Assembly (NCBI GenBank): GCA_023101885.1
Contig: JALPQD010000027.1
Location: forward strand, 6,053,021 to 6,117,020
Direction of reading: 5' to 3'
DNA: 64,000 nt
Origin: Typhlomys cinereus
Lineage: Eukaryota; Chordata; Mammalia; Rodentia; Platacanthomyidae
This document shows, in pieces, positions 33,913-45,289 of the stretch. Both the position numbers and the translations under genes were made by a program. Below the pieces are notes generated by a model, which was given only the letters and a program-made list of their open reading frames with translations, did not search any database and was not told where the DNA came from. Position 1 is the first letter of the stretch, and every line of letters begins with the position of its first letter.

Positions 33913-34237
33913 AATGAGGACATGAAGTCGTTCTGGGAAGGACTGTCTGTATTCAATGTGGGAAGTGGCCTTAGTGATCAACTAATCAAGGCACTTTGCT
34001 GATTACATTTTATGACAGTTCTGATTGTAGCCCTGCAGCCCCCACTTGGGTGCAATAATTTTCCTTCTAATGACTCTTTTACAACTAATTGTAAAAAGCA
34101 TGTGTATTCTAAATATAAGAGCATCTCATGATTTTTTGATGAATGACTATTCACCTTTTACAAACTGCAGAATGTCAAGGTGTAAAAACCACACCGCATT
34201 CTCACTTCCAAAGCAGACATTTTTCTCTCCTTCCCTG

Positions 34238-34685
34238 AAAGTCTGAGGTCAATATCAGGAATCATCTTGGTCAATCTTTCACCTCATTATTTTGTAAAAG
34301 AGTCTCTATTCAAACCCACGATTCACCCATAAGACTAGTCTAACTAGCTTGCTTTGGTCATTCCCAGTCTCTGCCGTTAGAAGTTGGAATTACAAGCAAG
34401 TCACTGTACTTTCTGGGGATTTTATGTAGGACCTGGGAATCTGATCTCTGATCTTGCACAGCAAGTGTTTCAACCACTGAGACTTGTGCGTGTGCAGGGG
34501 TAGGGAAGCAGGATGTATGATGGTATGCTTCAGTGTGTATATGTGATGTGTGTGGTATGTGAATGTGTGTGGTGAGAGTGTATATTTGTATGGTGTGTGT
34601 GTATGTAAGTGTATATGTACAAGTAGGAGTAAGTATGTGTATGTGTGTTTGTATGTGCGTGTGTATATATGTATGCGTCTGTTTT
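34238..34685 (-). repeat. tRNA SINE and TG/TA-rich tract
   Basis: The SINE (34238-34490) has gaggtcaatatcaggaatca, actagtctaactagcttgct and ttcaaccactgagacttgtg. From about 34490 to 34680 the sequence is degenerate gtgtatatgtg. The TG-rich tract lies on the tRNA-head side here, so it is probably not the tail of this copy. Confidence 0.65.
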
Positions 34686-35379
34686 CTGTTATAACAAAGC
34701 AATAGAGAACCTTGTGTCTATATAATTATTTTCTTAGGAAGACAGTTCCTTAGAATATATTCTCTGGTCACAGGCATGGTACATATTACTAAATTGTCCT
34801 CAAAGAAGATAGCAGTCAACACTCTAATACCAACTGTTTCCCCTCAACAACCAGCAAAACAGGCAAAATGATGTCATTAGAACTAAAATGGCCTTTAAAG
34901 ACATAACCTTAAAGGCCTCCTTCCATGACGATTGTTTAGCTGGTCAGTATTTTCTAGAATTTAGTTTGACTTACCTACTGGTTATTTGTCTGTCTTCTTA
35001 AAAATGTCTTGAGAAACTGTTGTCGAATGTCTTGGTAAGATCGAAATTTATCTACTGCCCGCCCAAGGCAAGCTCCTGAATTCCTGAACTGAGGACACTG
35101 TCTAGAAAGAAAATGTCATTAGGCCTCTTGCTTTTGTTCCTGGGGACCTCGGTCATCTAGACAAACTCGTCCTCATTTTGGAACATTTATAACCTGCTGA
35201 CTAAGCCTTCTTCACTCGTCTCTCATTTCCAAGATCTTTGTAGAAACGTCAAGATGTAATATTTAAAACGTGTGTACAAAAACAAAACAAAATCCCAGAT
35301 ATGTGGAAACAGCTTGCCTCATTTTCTGCTGTCTCTGGGTTACCACCAGCATCAGCGCCTGGGCACCATATCCTGGCTC

Positions 35380-36080
35380 TTTCCTGTTAAGGGAGGTCTT
35401 TGGCATGTGACCTTTAACAAGCCATGAATAATCCCTGTGATTGACAGACCGGTGATGTGTTTATTCCCCAGTGTAGGTGTAGTGCAGTGCTGATATACAC
35501 ACACACACTCTGACCCCGCCCACTCATCCACGGACAAGCTATTAAATCAGTGAAGACTATATATTGCCTATCTCTTCCACGGACCCTTTCCTCTATAAAG
35601 CGTGTTAATGGTTAATCAAATCGCTGTGTACACACACATCAGTCTTATCCACTAGACCTTAATTCTGTCACTTGGTTGAACTCCCTCTGGCTTAAATGGG
35701 GCAGATTGAATGAGGAGTTGTGATTACCCAGTGCCTCATTAAGCTCTGGGAGGGGCGGGATCGTTCCTTCCCATCTGTCAGAAAGCCAGTGGGGTGGTAA
35801 TGAGGAACGGAGTAAGTACTGTGGTTTAGACATGAGGCATTTTCTTTTCAGCGTGCATGGGCTTAGATCTATTCTCCCTTTAAAAAAAAGGAAATGGCAG
35901 ATTTTTAATTCAGAATCAGTGGGCAGACAAATTGGAGCAAAATAGGGTACTCCAAAAGGGAGGGCAAGTTGGAACATGCCTTCCATGAGTCAATAGAATA
36001 ATTATGGAGGGGTAATAAATAACTTTCCTTTTTTATTGCTCCCCAAATCATTAGCCCCACGTGGCTGGCAACTTGTCTTT
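35380..36080. other. candidate conserved non-coding block
   Basis: About 700 bases of unique sequence have many AT-cored motifs: cctttaacaagccatgaata, gttaatggttaatcaaatcg, agaataattatggagg, gctccccaaatcattagccc. The region has no SINE blocks. It is the longest such island in the window. A regulatory role is inference. Confidence 0.4.
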
Positions 36081-36274
36081 ACAAGACTGTTTCTCTTGTT
36101 GACTAAACAAGGGCTGCTGGTCATCGAGTGTCAGAGCCCAACACAAGCATGGTAGATGCTTCTGCAACACAATCACCTCTGGTTTCTATCATAGGACTAT
36201 GGGGTATGCGTAGACGTTATCCAATCCGCATGTATAGCAGGTCCATGGAACCTTAGTTGTTCATGCCCAATAGA

Positions 36275-36594
36275 TTTAATTATTTTTAATTAATTAATTA
36301 ATTAATTAATTTTTACATGTATGTATGTATATGTGCCCCTGTGGAGGACCAAAAGTGGCTTTGTGAATCATCCTGGATTGCTTTTACCTCCTTTTTGCTT
36401 TGCCGTGGGATTGTCCAGGCTCTATCTTCCAGAGCCGCAAGCTTAGGCTGCTGTGGTTTCTGCCTGGCATTTTTGTGTGGGATCCAGGATCCAAATTCAG
36501 GACCTTTTGCTTGCAAGGCAGAGTCTTGACCCCTGAGTCATCTCTCCAGTCCCAAGTATTGTTGTTGTGTTGTTGTTGTTGTTGTTGTTGTTGT
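36275..36594 (-). repeat. CA-tailed-family tRNA SINE flanked by (TTAA)n and (TTG)n
   Basis: (TTAA)n lies at 36275-36311. The reversed SINE at 36310-36556 shows gcccctgtggaggaccaaaa, aatcatcctggattgctttt, gggatccaggatccaaattc and cctgagtcatctctccagtc. (GTT)n follows at 36558-36594. Confidence 0.8.
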
Positions 36595-37437
36595 AGCTCA
36601 TCTGCTTAGTTTTTTCATTCCTTTTGGGATTGCTGCCCAAGAGCTGGCATCCCCAGATAAAGGGAAATGGATTCAAGTTTTCTACTTCCTTTTCGCTTGG
36701 TCAAGTCTATTATACTCTTGGTTAAAGGAAATGAAATGACCATCTTCATGTTACAAAGCCAGGTTTTCCTTTCTGGAGAAAGTCCTGGTGGATTTAGTGT
36801 GTCCAGCCAAACAGAAGTCTGGTTAGTTAGTGTTCAACTGCTGAAGACCTGGCGTCTGAACCCATCTCTCTGCAGAAATGTCCTTTTGACCTGGGACAGA
36901 GTTGGGGCTTGAACAGTGTGAAAGGTCTTAGCCCAGTCCTGGGGAAATAGCACCTGAAACAAAAACGGTGGCTCATGCTTGGAACCAGGAGGCGCTCAGG
37001 AGCCCGAGGCACGCAGAATGCTTTTGAATTTGAATCTAGTTGTGGCTAAGACTAGATGAGATCCAGGATGAACCTGCCTTAGTAAACCTATGAGCGCCAC
37101 CTCAGATCCTTGTGCTTGCAGGATGAGCACTTTGCTGTCTTCTTAGCCCCTGCCGGAAGCTGGTTTTCCAAACAGAATTATTTTAAGTTGCTTGTGTAAT
37201 ATCAATACAGTGGCATCTTACTAGGTGACAATGTGAGGGAAATGCTTTAATAATTAAAACTGAAGATTTCTCCTGGAGGAACTCGTTCCTGAAAATTCTG
37301 GAACTTAAATTGCTGTGAGAACTGACATTAGCGTCACAATACTAAGGCTTCTCTAAAAAACTTGCAGGTCTTCTGGTAAGCATGCCATTGGTTTGGTTGT
37401 CTAGATGAGTAGTGCGTGTTAAAAGATCATTACGTCG

Positions 37438-37665
37438 TCTCTGGGCTTGAGGCTGGAGGCCTGATGGTAGAGCACTTGCCTAGCATGCAGAAGCCTTGGG
37501 CTCTATTTCCAGCACCGTATAAACCAGGCATGATGGCACACACCTGTCGCCCCAGCACTGGGAAGGTAAAGGCAGGAGGACAGGAGTCAAAGGTCATCCT
37601 TGGCTACATAGTGAGTTTGAAGCTAGCCTGAGATCCAAGAGACTTTGTCTCAAAAAGAAAATAGT
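37438..37665 (+). repeat. B4 SINE
   Basis: ID head (gatggtagagcacttgccta, gcatgcagaagcc) joined to B1 (ccaggcatgatggcacacac, gtcgccccagcactgggaag, ggctacatagtgagtttgaa) and tail tctcaaaaagaaaat. Very well preserved. Confidence 0.9.
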
Positions 37666-37894
37666 TCAAACAATAAACGCTAGTGTTTATATTATCATCC
37701 TGTCCATCTTAAGAACAGGGACATGAAGGAACCCAAGGGTTGCATATTTCAGCGTGGAATTAACACAGGGATGACCAGTGAATAGGCAGGTGGAGATTCA
37801 ACTGCAAGACCGCAGAGAAGTAGGAAGTCAAGGGGTGCTTCTGGCATCATGTAACATCGCTGACTAGTTTAGATTTCCTTCTGAGTTTAGGGAA

Positions 37895-38239
37895 ATCTTT
37901 GACATGGTCCATGTTCTCAGAGGTAAAATGCTTCTCTTGGAAGCACAAAAACCTGAATTTGATCCCCAGAATCCACATTAAAAAAACAAACTTTGGGTAC
38001 AGTGTGCACACTTGTAGTGCCAGTATTAGGGAGGTGGGGACAGGAGAATCCCTGAGGCTTACTGGCCAGTTGACCCAGTGTGCTTGGTTGAGGGCTGAGT
38101 CAAGAGACATTGTCTCAAAAACAGGATGGTTTAGAGAGTGATACACATGCTTGTCCTCTGTCCTTCACATGCATACACACAAAAATGTACACACAAACAT
38201 GCAACATGCATGTGTATACTCACATGTGTGCCTGCACAT

Positions 38240-38290
<51 letters not shown>
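37895..38290 (+). repeat. tRNA-derived SINE with (CA)n tail
   Basis: Diverged tRNA-like head (ctcagaggtaaaatgcttct), cctgaatttgatccccagaa, a gacattgtctcaaaaacagg block and a tail ending in (CA)n at 38242-38288. Confidence 0.7.
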
Positions 38291-38897
38291 AAGAAAACCA
38301 CATTCCCACCCCAAGGAAAAAAGTAAAGCTTTTGTTAAAATACTTTCTTTGTGTATTTATTTTTCTCCTCTCAAGCTGGGGAATGCCAGCTCTTCCTCAA
38401 AACAGTATCAGGGGGTGGGGGGAGACACTGAGAAGTTAGAGAAATACACAAGAGCCAGCCCAAAAGAGTGCATTCTTGCCTGCATTTGTTGGCTCTCTAG
38501 TAAGAGCCTGCGGTTTATGGCTTGCTCAATGGGAAGCTCATATTTCCCCCTGATTTGCTAGTGAGTAAATAATGCCTACTGTTCACCTCTTACACTTTGG
38601 TTATATAAACAGATCTGCACTGCAAATGTGTTGACTTAAAATAAAGATCACGATGAGCTAGAATTCCCATTGCTATACCTGGCCCAGCATTTCAGTTTCA
38701 GGATCTTTGTGACTGAGTCAAGGTTGTTCATTTTCATCACCAGGAAACTAAGAGAAAATGTATTTTTCTGCATCTCCCCATGTCAATGAAGGGGACAGAT
38801 CTGGGCTCCTGATCCCTGCCCCCACCCCAGCAGTATTTCAGCTTACATTAGGGAAAGTTTTGCTAAATCTGCCTGTGGGGATTATGCATGTTTGCTT

Positions 38898-39530
38898 AGG
38901 GGCTGTGAAGACCGCTCAGTCAGTAAAGTGCTTGTCCTGGTCACTTTCTCCTTGCTTTGATAAAACAGTTTGACCACCAGCAAACTTGAAGGAGGAAGGG
39001 TTTATTCCTGCTCACAGTACCAGAGGGTTAGAGTACATCATAGTGGGGAGGGCATGATGGCAGGTACACTGGGTTGGCTTGTGTCCTATCCCTACAAAGA
39101 GGGAGAACAGGAAGTGAGGTCAGCTATCAAACCTCAAGTCCCACCCTTAATAACATACTTCTTCCAGCAAGGCTCCATTCCTCAAGGTTCCACAACCTTC
39201 CCAAATAGTGCCAAGTGCTGGGTACCAAGTGTTCACACACGATGGTGCGGGGGACAATTCACATGTCAACTACACAATATCTTGTAAGCATGAGGACCTG
39301 AGATTGATCCCTAGAACCCACATAAAATCAAAGTTGGGAGTGGTGGTGTGTGCCTATAATACCAACACGGGATACGAGCAGATCTCTGGGACTTGCTGGC
39401 TGGATACACCTGATCACATCTGTAAGCATTAAGTTCGAGTGAGAAACTTTCTCAAAAAATAAGGTGGATGGCTCCCGAGATTGACCCCCAAGATTGTCTT
39501 CTGCCTTCCCACTTGCGCATGTGCACCTAT
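38898..39530 (+). repeat. SINE split by an RMER-like insertion
   Basis: The head aggggctgtgaagaccgctc and cagtcagtaaagtgcttgtc lie at 38898-38937. The same SINE resumes at 39283 with cttgtaagcatgaggacctg, agattgatccctagaaccca and ggtgtgtgcctataatacca. The intervening 38938-39282 is an RMER-like element. Confidence 0.8.
38938..39282 (-). repeat. RMER-like element inside a SINE
   Basis: tcactttctccttgctttga, taaaacagtttgaccaccag, gggtttattcctgctcacag, acatcatagtggggagggca, acaaccttcccaaatagtgc. Reverse orientation, with family length about 345 bp. Confidence 0.8.
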
Positions 39531-39639
39531 ATGCACAGGGAAGAACTGGGTACGTTTAGACTAGTAGAACATGCGGATGAAGAAATACCTATGTTTACAA
39601 GTCTCATAGACTTGAGTCCTCTCAGCCATCAATAAACAG

Positions 39640-39805
39640 GACTAGTCTGGTTACCTAGCTTAGGGATTCCCAGGTTCTACCTTCTGAGGCTGGAATTACA
39701 AACTTGGTAACACATCCAACAGCATTTTGTGTGGCTTCTGGGGATTCAAACACCGATTCTTTTGCTTGGTTGGTTTTAACCACTGAGCCATCTCCCCAGC
39801 CCACA
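39640..39805 (-). repeat. tRNA SINE fragment
   Basis: gactagtctggttacctagc, cttctgaggctggaattaca, cttctggggattcaaacacc, cactgagccatctccccagc. It belongs to the group seen at 34238 and 44399. Confidence 0.7.
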
Positions 39806-39864
39806 CACAAAAATATTTAATGGTAGATAATTGTCCACTGAATTGAGGTAAAACAGCCAGTTAA

Positions 39865-39990
39865 ACACCCCTTTGTGGCCCATTGAAGATCCCCACTTTT
39901 AAATATAAACAGTGCTACTATGAACCTTCTTCTGTGAAAAGTGTTTTCTTTAGGGATAAATTCCCAGAAGTGAATCACAGGGACTGAACA
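39865..39990 (+). mobile_element. ancient L1 fragment
   Basis: aacagtgctactatgaacct, agggataaattcccagaagt and gaatcaca resemble the old mammalian L1 3' region I remember (tgctatgaac... cctaggagtg). It is short and diverged; assignment tentative. Confidence 0.4.
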
Positions 39991-40159
39991 ATTTCAAGCT
40001 AATTACTTAAACTGCTGTAATCAAGCAGCTTGGAAACGCTGGAGAGTAGGCTGCAGCGGCAGTATTGGAGGGTTTCTGTGAGAAGAGAAAGTTCTGGATG
40101 CTGTTCACCGAGACGCAGCAAGGAGCACGTGCGCTGAAGGTACCGAGCTGGTTATTTGT

Positions 40160-40720
40160 GAATATGTGTGTGCATGGGTGTGTGTGCACACACGTGTGTG
40201 ATGTGTTTGTGGAGGCCAGAGTGCAGTATCAGTTGACGTCCTCAATCTCCACCTTATCACATACAACTTAAGGGAGAAAGAGAGATTTATTTGGCTTGTG
40301 GTTCCAGATGGGATATAGTTCATTTGTGGTGGGAATCACATAGCAGAACACATGGCTGGAAGAAGCAGCAAGAGGCTGATTCAGGTTCAGTCATCAGGAG
40401 GCAGAGAGAGAGCAAGAGCACATGAGAAGAAGCAGGATCGGGTCTCCAAACCTCAAGGCTTGTGCCCAGTGATGTTTCTTCCTCTAGGAGGCTCCATCTC
40501 CTAGCAGTGCCACAACCTTCGCAAACATTAACACCAGCTTAGGATTCAAAGACATGAGCCTGTGGGGATGACTCGCATCTCAACCATGACAGTGCTGGGT
40601 TTTCGAGTGTATTCCCCAAGAGTCAAGTTTTGTTGTTGTTTTGCACGGGTTCTGGGATCAAACATAAGTCCTCATGCTTGCAAGGCAACCCTTTAGCACT
40701 GCTCTGCAGATGGGGTTTCA
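40160..40720 (-). repeat. B3-type SINE split by an RMER-like insertion
   Basis: The left part (40160-40262) has a TG tail, ttgtggaggccagagtgcag and caatctccaccttatca. The right part (40590-40720) has acagtgctgggttttcgagt, gggttctgggatcaaacata and agtcctcatgcttgcaaggc. The RMER-like element lies between. Confidence 0.75.
40263..40589 (-). repeat. RMER-like element inside a SINE
   Basis: catacaacttaagggagaaa, gagatttatttggcttgtgg, ggagcctccta-type blocks (ctaggaggctccatctccta), ccacaaccttcgcaaacatt and a final gactcgcatctcaaccatga. Its left terminus is slightly truncated compared with 33555. Confidence 0.75.
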
Positions 40721-41107
40721 TGAGTAGCTCTTGCCTATGGAGTGGTGGGCAGAGAGAAACCTGGGCTGGGCCAGTCACCCATGCTCATGTTGCCACTTGG
40801 TGGAGAACAGAGGCAAGTCACAAGGCCGAGTCTGAAGGTGTAGCTGAGAGCCAGCAGGGTGGGAACCAGATGCCTCCACCCACAGGCTTGCTGGAATTGA
40901 TTCTACTGTCAAACCTGGTCTGAGCATGAAGCGCAAAACCAGCTCCAGCACAAGGTTGGCTGAGCCACTTTATATGTGATTCACCTTTAGGTAGCCAAAT
41001 GCTCTGGAAGGATGCTACGTCATCCTTCAAATCTTGCAGCTTCTGCGTGATTCTAGGAGAATGCTGGACCAGCACATGGAAAGGGACCCAGCAAGTCATT
41101 CAGTCAT

Positions 41108-41492
41108 GCTGGCTGTCATAGTTAGACACAGGTATCAACTTCATAGTTGAGGGTTCCAGTTCTTGGTACATTTGTAGAGAATTAGTGGTTGAGTTAAGCC
41201 AAGAACAAACCTGTAGAAGATTATCTAGTTGATGAGGAAGGCCCAGCCTATGGAGGGTGGGACTAGTTTCTAGGCAGGTGCATAAAATGGAGGGAACTGG
41301 CTGAGAAAGCTGGCATCCTTCTGTATACTTGGCCAACATGTTGGTCTAGCAAAGGAGAATTGTCCCTCTGTCAGTCATTATGTGGTTATGTGCTGCGGTG
41401 GGCTCTCCTGCTAAGCGCTCCAGCAGATTGTCAAAGAGAATAAAGCCCCTTATTCCCTTAAGATGTTTTGTCATGATTGCATCAGCAACCAT
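41108..41492 (+). repeat. RMER-like element
   Basis: ggctgtcatagttagacaca, cccagcctatggagggtggg, aaagctggcatccttctgta, aataaagccccttattccct and ttgcatcagcaaccatgcaa. Forward orientation, full length. Confidence 0.85.
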
Positions 41493-41628
41493 GCAAGCAC
41501 TCAGTGCAACACTGGCCCTCCAGCAACCATGCAGGCTAACTGCAACACTGGCCCTCCAGCAACCATGCAGGCTAACTGCAACACTGGCCCTCCAGCAACC
41601 ATGCAGGCTAACTGCAACACTGGCCCTC
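41483..41628. repeat. 36-bp tandem array at the end of an RMER-like element
   Basis: Four copies of a unit beginning cagcaaccatgca and ending cactggccctc start at 41483 (38 bp), 41521, 41557 and 41593 (36 bp each). The last three are identical. The 12-codon periodicity makes a repeated peptide on the minus strand, which is not evidence of a gene. Confidence 0.97.
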
Positions 41629-41689
41629 CAGCCATCCCCATTGGGATGGTATTCAGTCCTGGCTGCCATTCATCTTGGATTCAAAGTCT

Positions 41690-41878
41690 ACAGGGGCTCA
41701 TTTGGTAGAGTGTTCCTGTGCTGGATTTTACCTCAGTACCATGTACACCAGGCATTGTGGTACACATCTGTCACCCCAGCACTCAGGTGAAGGTAGGAAG
41801 ATCAGCAATTCAAGGTGTCCTTGGACACATAGCAGATTCAAGGTCAGCCTGGGCTACATAAAACCCTGTAAAAAAAAT
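41690..41878 (+). repeat. B4 SINE
   Basis: ID-like part (ggggctcatttggtagagtg, cctcagtaccatgtacacca) then B1 (ccaggcattgtggtacacat, ctgtcaccccagcactcagg, gcctgggctacataaaaccc) and an A-tail. Confidence 0.8.
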
Positions 41879-42210
41879 AGCAGAGTCTACATAAAGAGTG
41901 TGATCAGCCAAACTTGGGCCAGGCGCCTTGGTTCAGGAAGAGTGCAGTGACTGTCATCTTCCTCTGGAAAATGGAGCATGAGATGTTGAATGACCCATTG
42001 CTGGGGAGAAGGGGGGAAGGAAGAGAAAAGCAGGGGCAGGTCTGGCAGATGCTCTCAGCAGTATTTGCCAGTCCAACCACCTCACTTCCTGGTTCTCAAA
42101 GCTTCTGAGGGATTTGCCATGGAGAACGAGTACTGCTCTGCTCAGAAGACGCTTCTGGGGTAGCCTCTGCTGACTGTATTACTTTTTTTAAAATTTATTA
42201 TTTATTCAAT

Positions 42211-42221
42211 TGTGCGTGTAT

Positions 42222-42252
<31 letters not shown>

Positions 42253-42486
42253 CACGTGTGCGTGTGTGTGTGTAGAACCATGGATGAATTCGGGAACCAC
42301 CATGGACGCCTCCACCTCCTCCTTGTTTACTCTGCCCCAGGATTCACAGGCTCCGCCCTACCAGGACCAGAAACGCAGGCCGCCCCCACTTTGGCCCGGT
42401 GTCTATACGCGGGGTCTAGGATCTGAACTCAGGACCTTCTGCCTGCAAAGCAGAGGCTTAACCCCTGAGCCACCTCTCCAGCCCCC
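42211..42486 (-). repeat. (TG)n and CA-tailed-family tRNA SINE
   Basis: A 64-base strict purine-pyrimidine alternation (42211-42274) with a gtgcacgtgtgcgtg core is followed by the reversed SINE: ggattcacaggctccgccct, acgcggggtctaggatctga, taacccctgagccacctctc. Confidence 0.75.
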
Positions 42487-42504
42487 TGCATTACTTTTCG
42501 AGAC

Positions 42505-42835
42505 AATGTCTTAATCCCTTTTCCTGTCTCTGTGATCAAACACTCTGACCCAAGCAACCTGAGGGGGAAGGGCTTATTCCGGCCCCCAGTCCATCACTGC
42601 AGGAACATGACAGTGGCAGGAGCCTGAGGCAGTTGCTCCTGTGACATTTGTAGCAAGACAGTAGAGAACTATACACAGGCTCCTTTTGCTTGTCCCTTTT
42701 GTTCGGGCCAGGACTCCAAGTCCAGGGAAAGATGCCACCCACATTTAGACTGGGTCTCCCCATACACAATGAAGACAGTCTGTCATAAGAGCACTCAGAT
42801 GCCCACCTTGATCTAGAGACTCCATTATGGACTTG
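42505..42835 (-). repeat. RMER-like element
   Basis: gtcttaatcccttttcctgt, caaacactctgacccaagca, gggcttattccggcccccag, aacatgacagtggcaggagc, caggactccaagtccaggga. Reverse orientation. Confidence 0.7.
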
Positions 42836-43349
42836 CCTCCTAGGCGTCAAGTTGGTAATAAATGCCAGCCACCAGAGACTGGGGCTCAGGCTGGTGTCTC
42901 CATTCTCAATTTAGCGCCTAGCAGGTTTCTTGGCATACGGTGGCCCCTCATTAGTAAATACTGCTCAAGCTCAGCGTGGTGTTTGTGTTTAAGATCAGCA
43001 CATACAAATAAGAAGTGGGCCTGTGACAGAAGTAGGAGGAGCAGGCCACTGTTCCCCCTTGAGGCAGGATAGAAAAATGAAAAATGTGGGTGTCATAAGA
43101 AGGCAAAAGAGCCCCTTGCCCTGGAATCCTGTGGAAGCCTCTCACCCAGGAAGTCTAATTGCTTCAGACCTTTCTCCCTTCCCTGCTTTAAGCCTCCCAT
43201 TCTCTACGTATCTGACCAGCAACCCCATTCACAGGGAATGGATATACACTGGACTCCTTGTGCACCCATCTCCCCTTCCCAGAGGAAATAATCCTCCCAA
43301 GGCACTTCCAGGGCCACCTCACTTATCTCTCTTGTCAAAAGAGAGAAGG

Positions 43350-43605
43350 AGGGCTGGAGAAATGGCTCAGGGGTTAAAGGCTCTGCCTTGCAAGCAAAAG
43401 GACCTGAGTTCAGAGTCCAAGATCCCATAAAAATGCTGGACAGTTCTAGCCCTGGAAAGCAGAGCCTGGGAAACCCCAGAGAAAAGCAATAAGGAGATAG
43501 GGCAATCCAGGATGATTTCCGATGTCACCCTTGGACCTCCACAGGCACACACACACACTCAAAAGTGCTTTCTGGTACGTACACACACTCAAACACACAC
43601 ATACA
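43350..43605 (+). repeat. CA-tailed tRNA SINE (window-specific family)
   Basis: gggctggagaaatggctcag, gggttaaaggctctgccttg, gagttcagagtccaagatcc, cctgggaaaccccagagaaa, gcaatccaggatgatttccg and a CA-rich tail. Confidence 0.9.
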
Positions 43606-43631
43606 AAATAAAAGTTAAAAAGACAGAGAAA

Positions 43632-43868
43632 AGGGCTTGAGAGATGGCTGAGGGGTCAAGACTTTGCTTCATAAGCAAAAGGTCCTGAGTTCAGATCCAG
43701 AGTCCCTCGGAAAAAAACAAAAACAAAAAAATGCCAGACGGAAACAGTGGCAGCCTGCACTTCTGGCTCTGGGGAGTGGAACGTGGGAGATCCCAGAGTG
43801 AAAGAGGTAGAAGCAATCCAGGATGATTCCCAAAGTCACCCTTGGTCCTCCACAGGGACACCCCCCCC

Positions 43869-43932
<64 letters not shown>
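43632..43932 (+). repeat. CA-tailed tRNA SINE (window-specific family)
   Basis: ggcttgagagatggctgagg, gttcagatccagagtccctc, gcagcctgcacttctggctc, gcaatccaggatgattccca, ccttggtcctccacagggac, then a C-run and a perfect (CA)n at 43875-43932. It stands 27 bases after the previous copy in the same orientation. Confidence 0.92.
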
Positions 43933-43937
<5 letters not shown>

Positions 43938-44396
43938 AAAAAAGAGTGAGAAAAAAGTTTTAAAGCAGCCATTTCCTTTGTATCTCTAGCATCACCAAAA
44001 TAAAAAAATAGAAAATAAAATATGACTAACGTTAGGACAGCTGAATGGGACTATCCCTTGAGGAACCCGAGCCCACACTTGGGTACATCTCCCATTCCCC
44101 CTTCTCTCCCTTGGGAAGCTCATGCCTACACTTGGGTATTTATTAGCTTTCTTTCTGAGCACCTCTATTTTTTTCAAAATTTTCCCTGCATGTTTACGCC
44201 TATCTTAAAACATCTTTGATAACATTTCCAACTCTGTTCTGTTATACAGGTTGGTCCTAAAATTCTTTTCAATGTCAAAGTCACACATCCAGGTTGACCT
44301 GGGTTGAGGTCCCTGAAACTCTTTGGGCTGCCGAGGGTGGCAGTGCAGGGCTGTCTGTCTCCTCACCACCGATGCTTGTGAGCTCCCAGTATTTTT

Positions 44397-44398
<2 letters not shown>

Positions 44399-44436
<38 letters not shown>

Positions 44437-44740
44437 TATGCTTGCATAGGTGTGGGCAGGTGTGCTAGCAATGTGTATGAAGACCTGAGGTTGATATTGG
44501 GAATCATCTTTGATTGCTCTTCTATCTTATTCTTTTGAGGCTGGGTCTCTAATCAAACCCAGAACCCACTAATAGAACCAGTCTGGCCAGTACCTTGCTC
44601 TGGGAATTCCCAGTCTTAGCCTTTGGTGGTGGGAATTACAGGTGGGCCACTATGGCCGCCTGGCAGTTTTCCATGGAATCTGAACTCCTGGTCCTTTTAC
44701 TTACATGACAAGTGCTTTAATCTCTAGTTTCCTTAAGACT
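44399..44740 (-). repeat. tRNA SINE with (TG)n tail
   Basis: (TG)n at 44399-44432, gaggttgatattgggaatca, tttgaggctgggtctctaat, ttggtggtgggaattacagg and a tRNA-like end with acaagtgctttaatctctag. It shows uninterrupted what 12880-13920 shows split. Confidence 0.8.
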
Positions 44741-45289
44741 CTAGCAGAGACTCAATACTCCCTTTTGGCATCTGCCTATGTTCTTTGCATAGAAAAACAG
44801 TAGGTCTGGGGTGCACTCCACATTTCCTTCTAGCAAAGTCTTAGGTGATATACGTGCTGGCAATCTGTGGGCCACATCAACATCTGCTGGACCCATGGGA
44901 ATTTCAGTTCAGGGTTGGTGGCTCACTTACCTGTTTATGAGTTCTCCAGAGGTTGAGGTAGGAGGAGGAGATTTCCGCCCCCCCCCAATGCCCTCTGCCA
45001 ATCAGGGCTTTCTGTCCGGGGGCAGGCTGTGTATCCAGGAGTCCCCTCTGAGCTCCCCTGCTGTCTCTACCTATCGGGTCTGGAAGCGGCTTGCAACGCA
45101 ACGTGTAGATGCAGAAACAGCCACATTTGTGGTGTGTACTCCTGACCTGGATCTCCAAGGTATCCTGGAGACCAAATGGATCCTCAGAGCCGTGAGGAGC
45201 CGGGGACATGGCTGCGCGCTTCAAGCGACTCTTGAATGGGGCTGGCCACTGGGGGATGTTAGTTCGATCAGGCTCTGTTTCTTACGGTG

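Noticed and set aside
41346..41790. Repeat-containing frames around the 36-bp array, reminiscent of a direct-repeat or CRISPR-like pattern
   Set aside because: Units are contiguous with no spacers, and the DNA is from a rodent. It is a tandem array at a transposable-element end.
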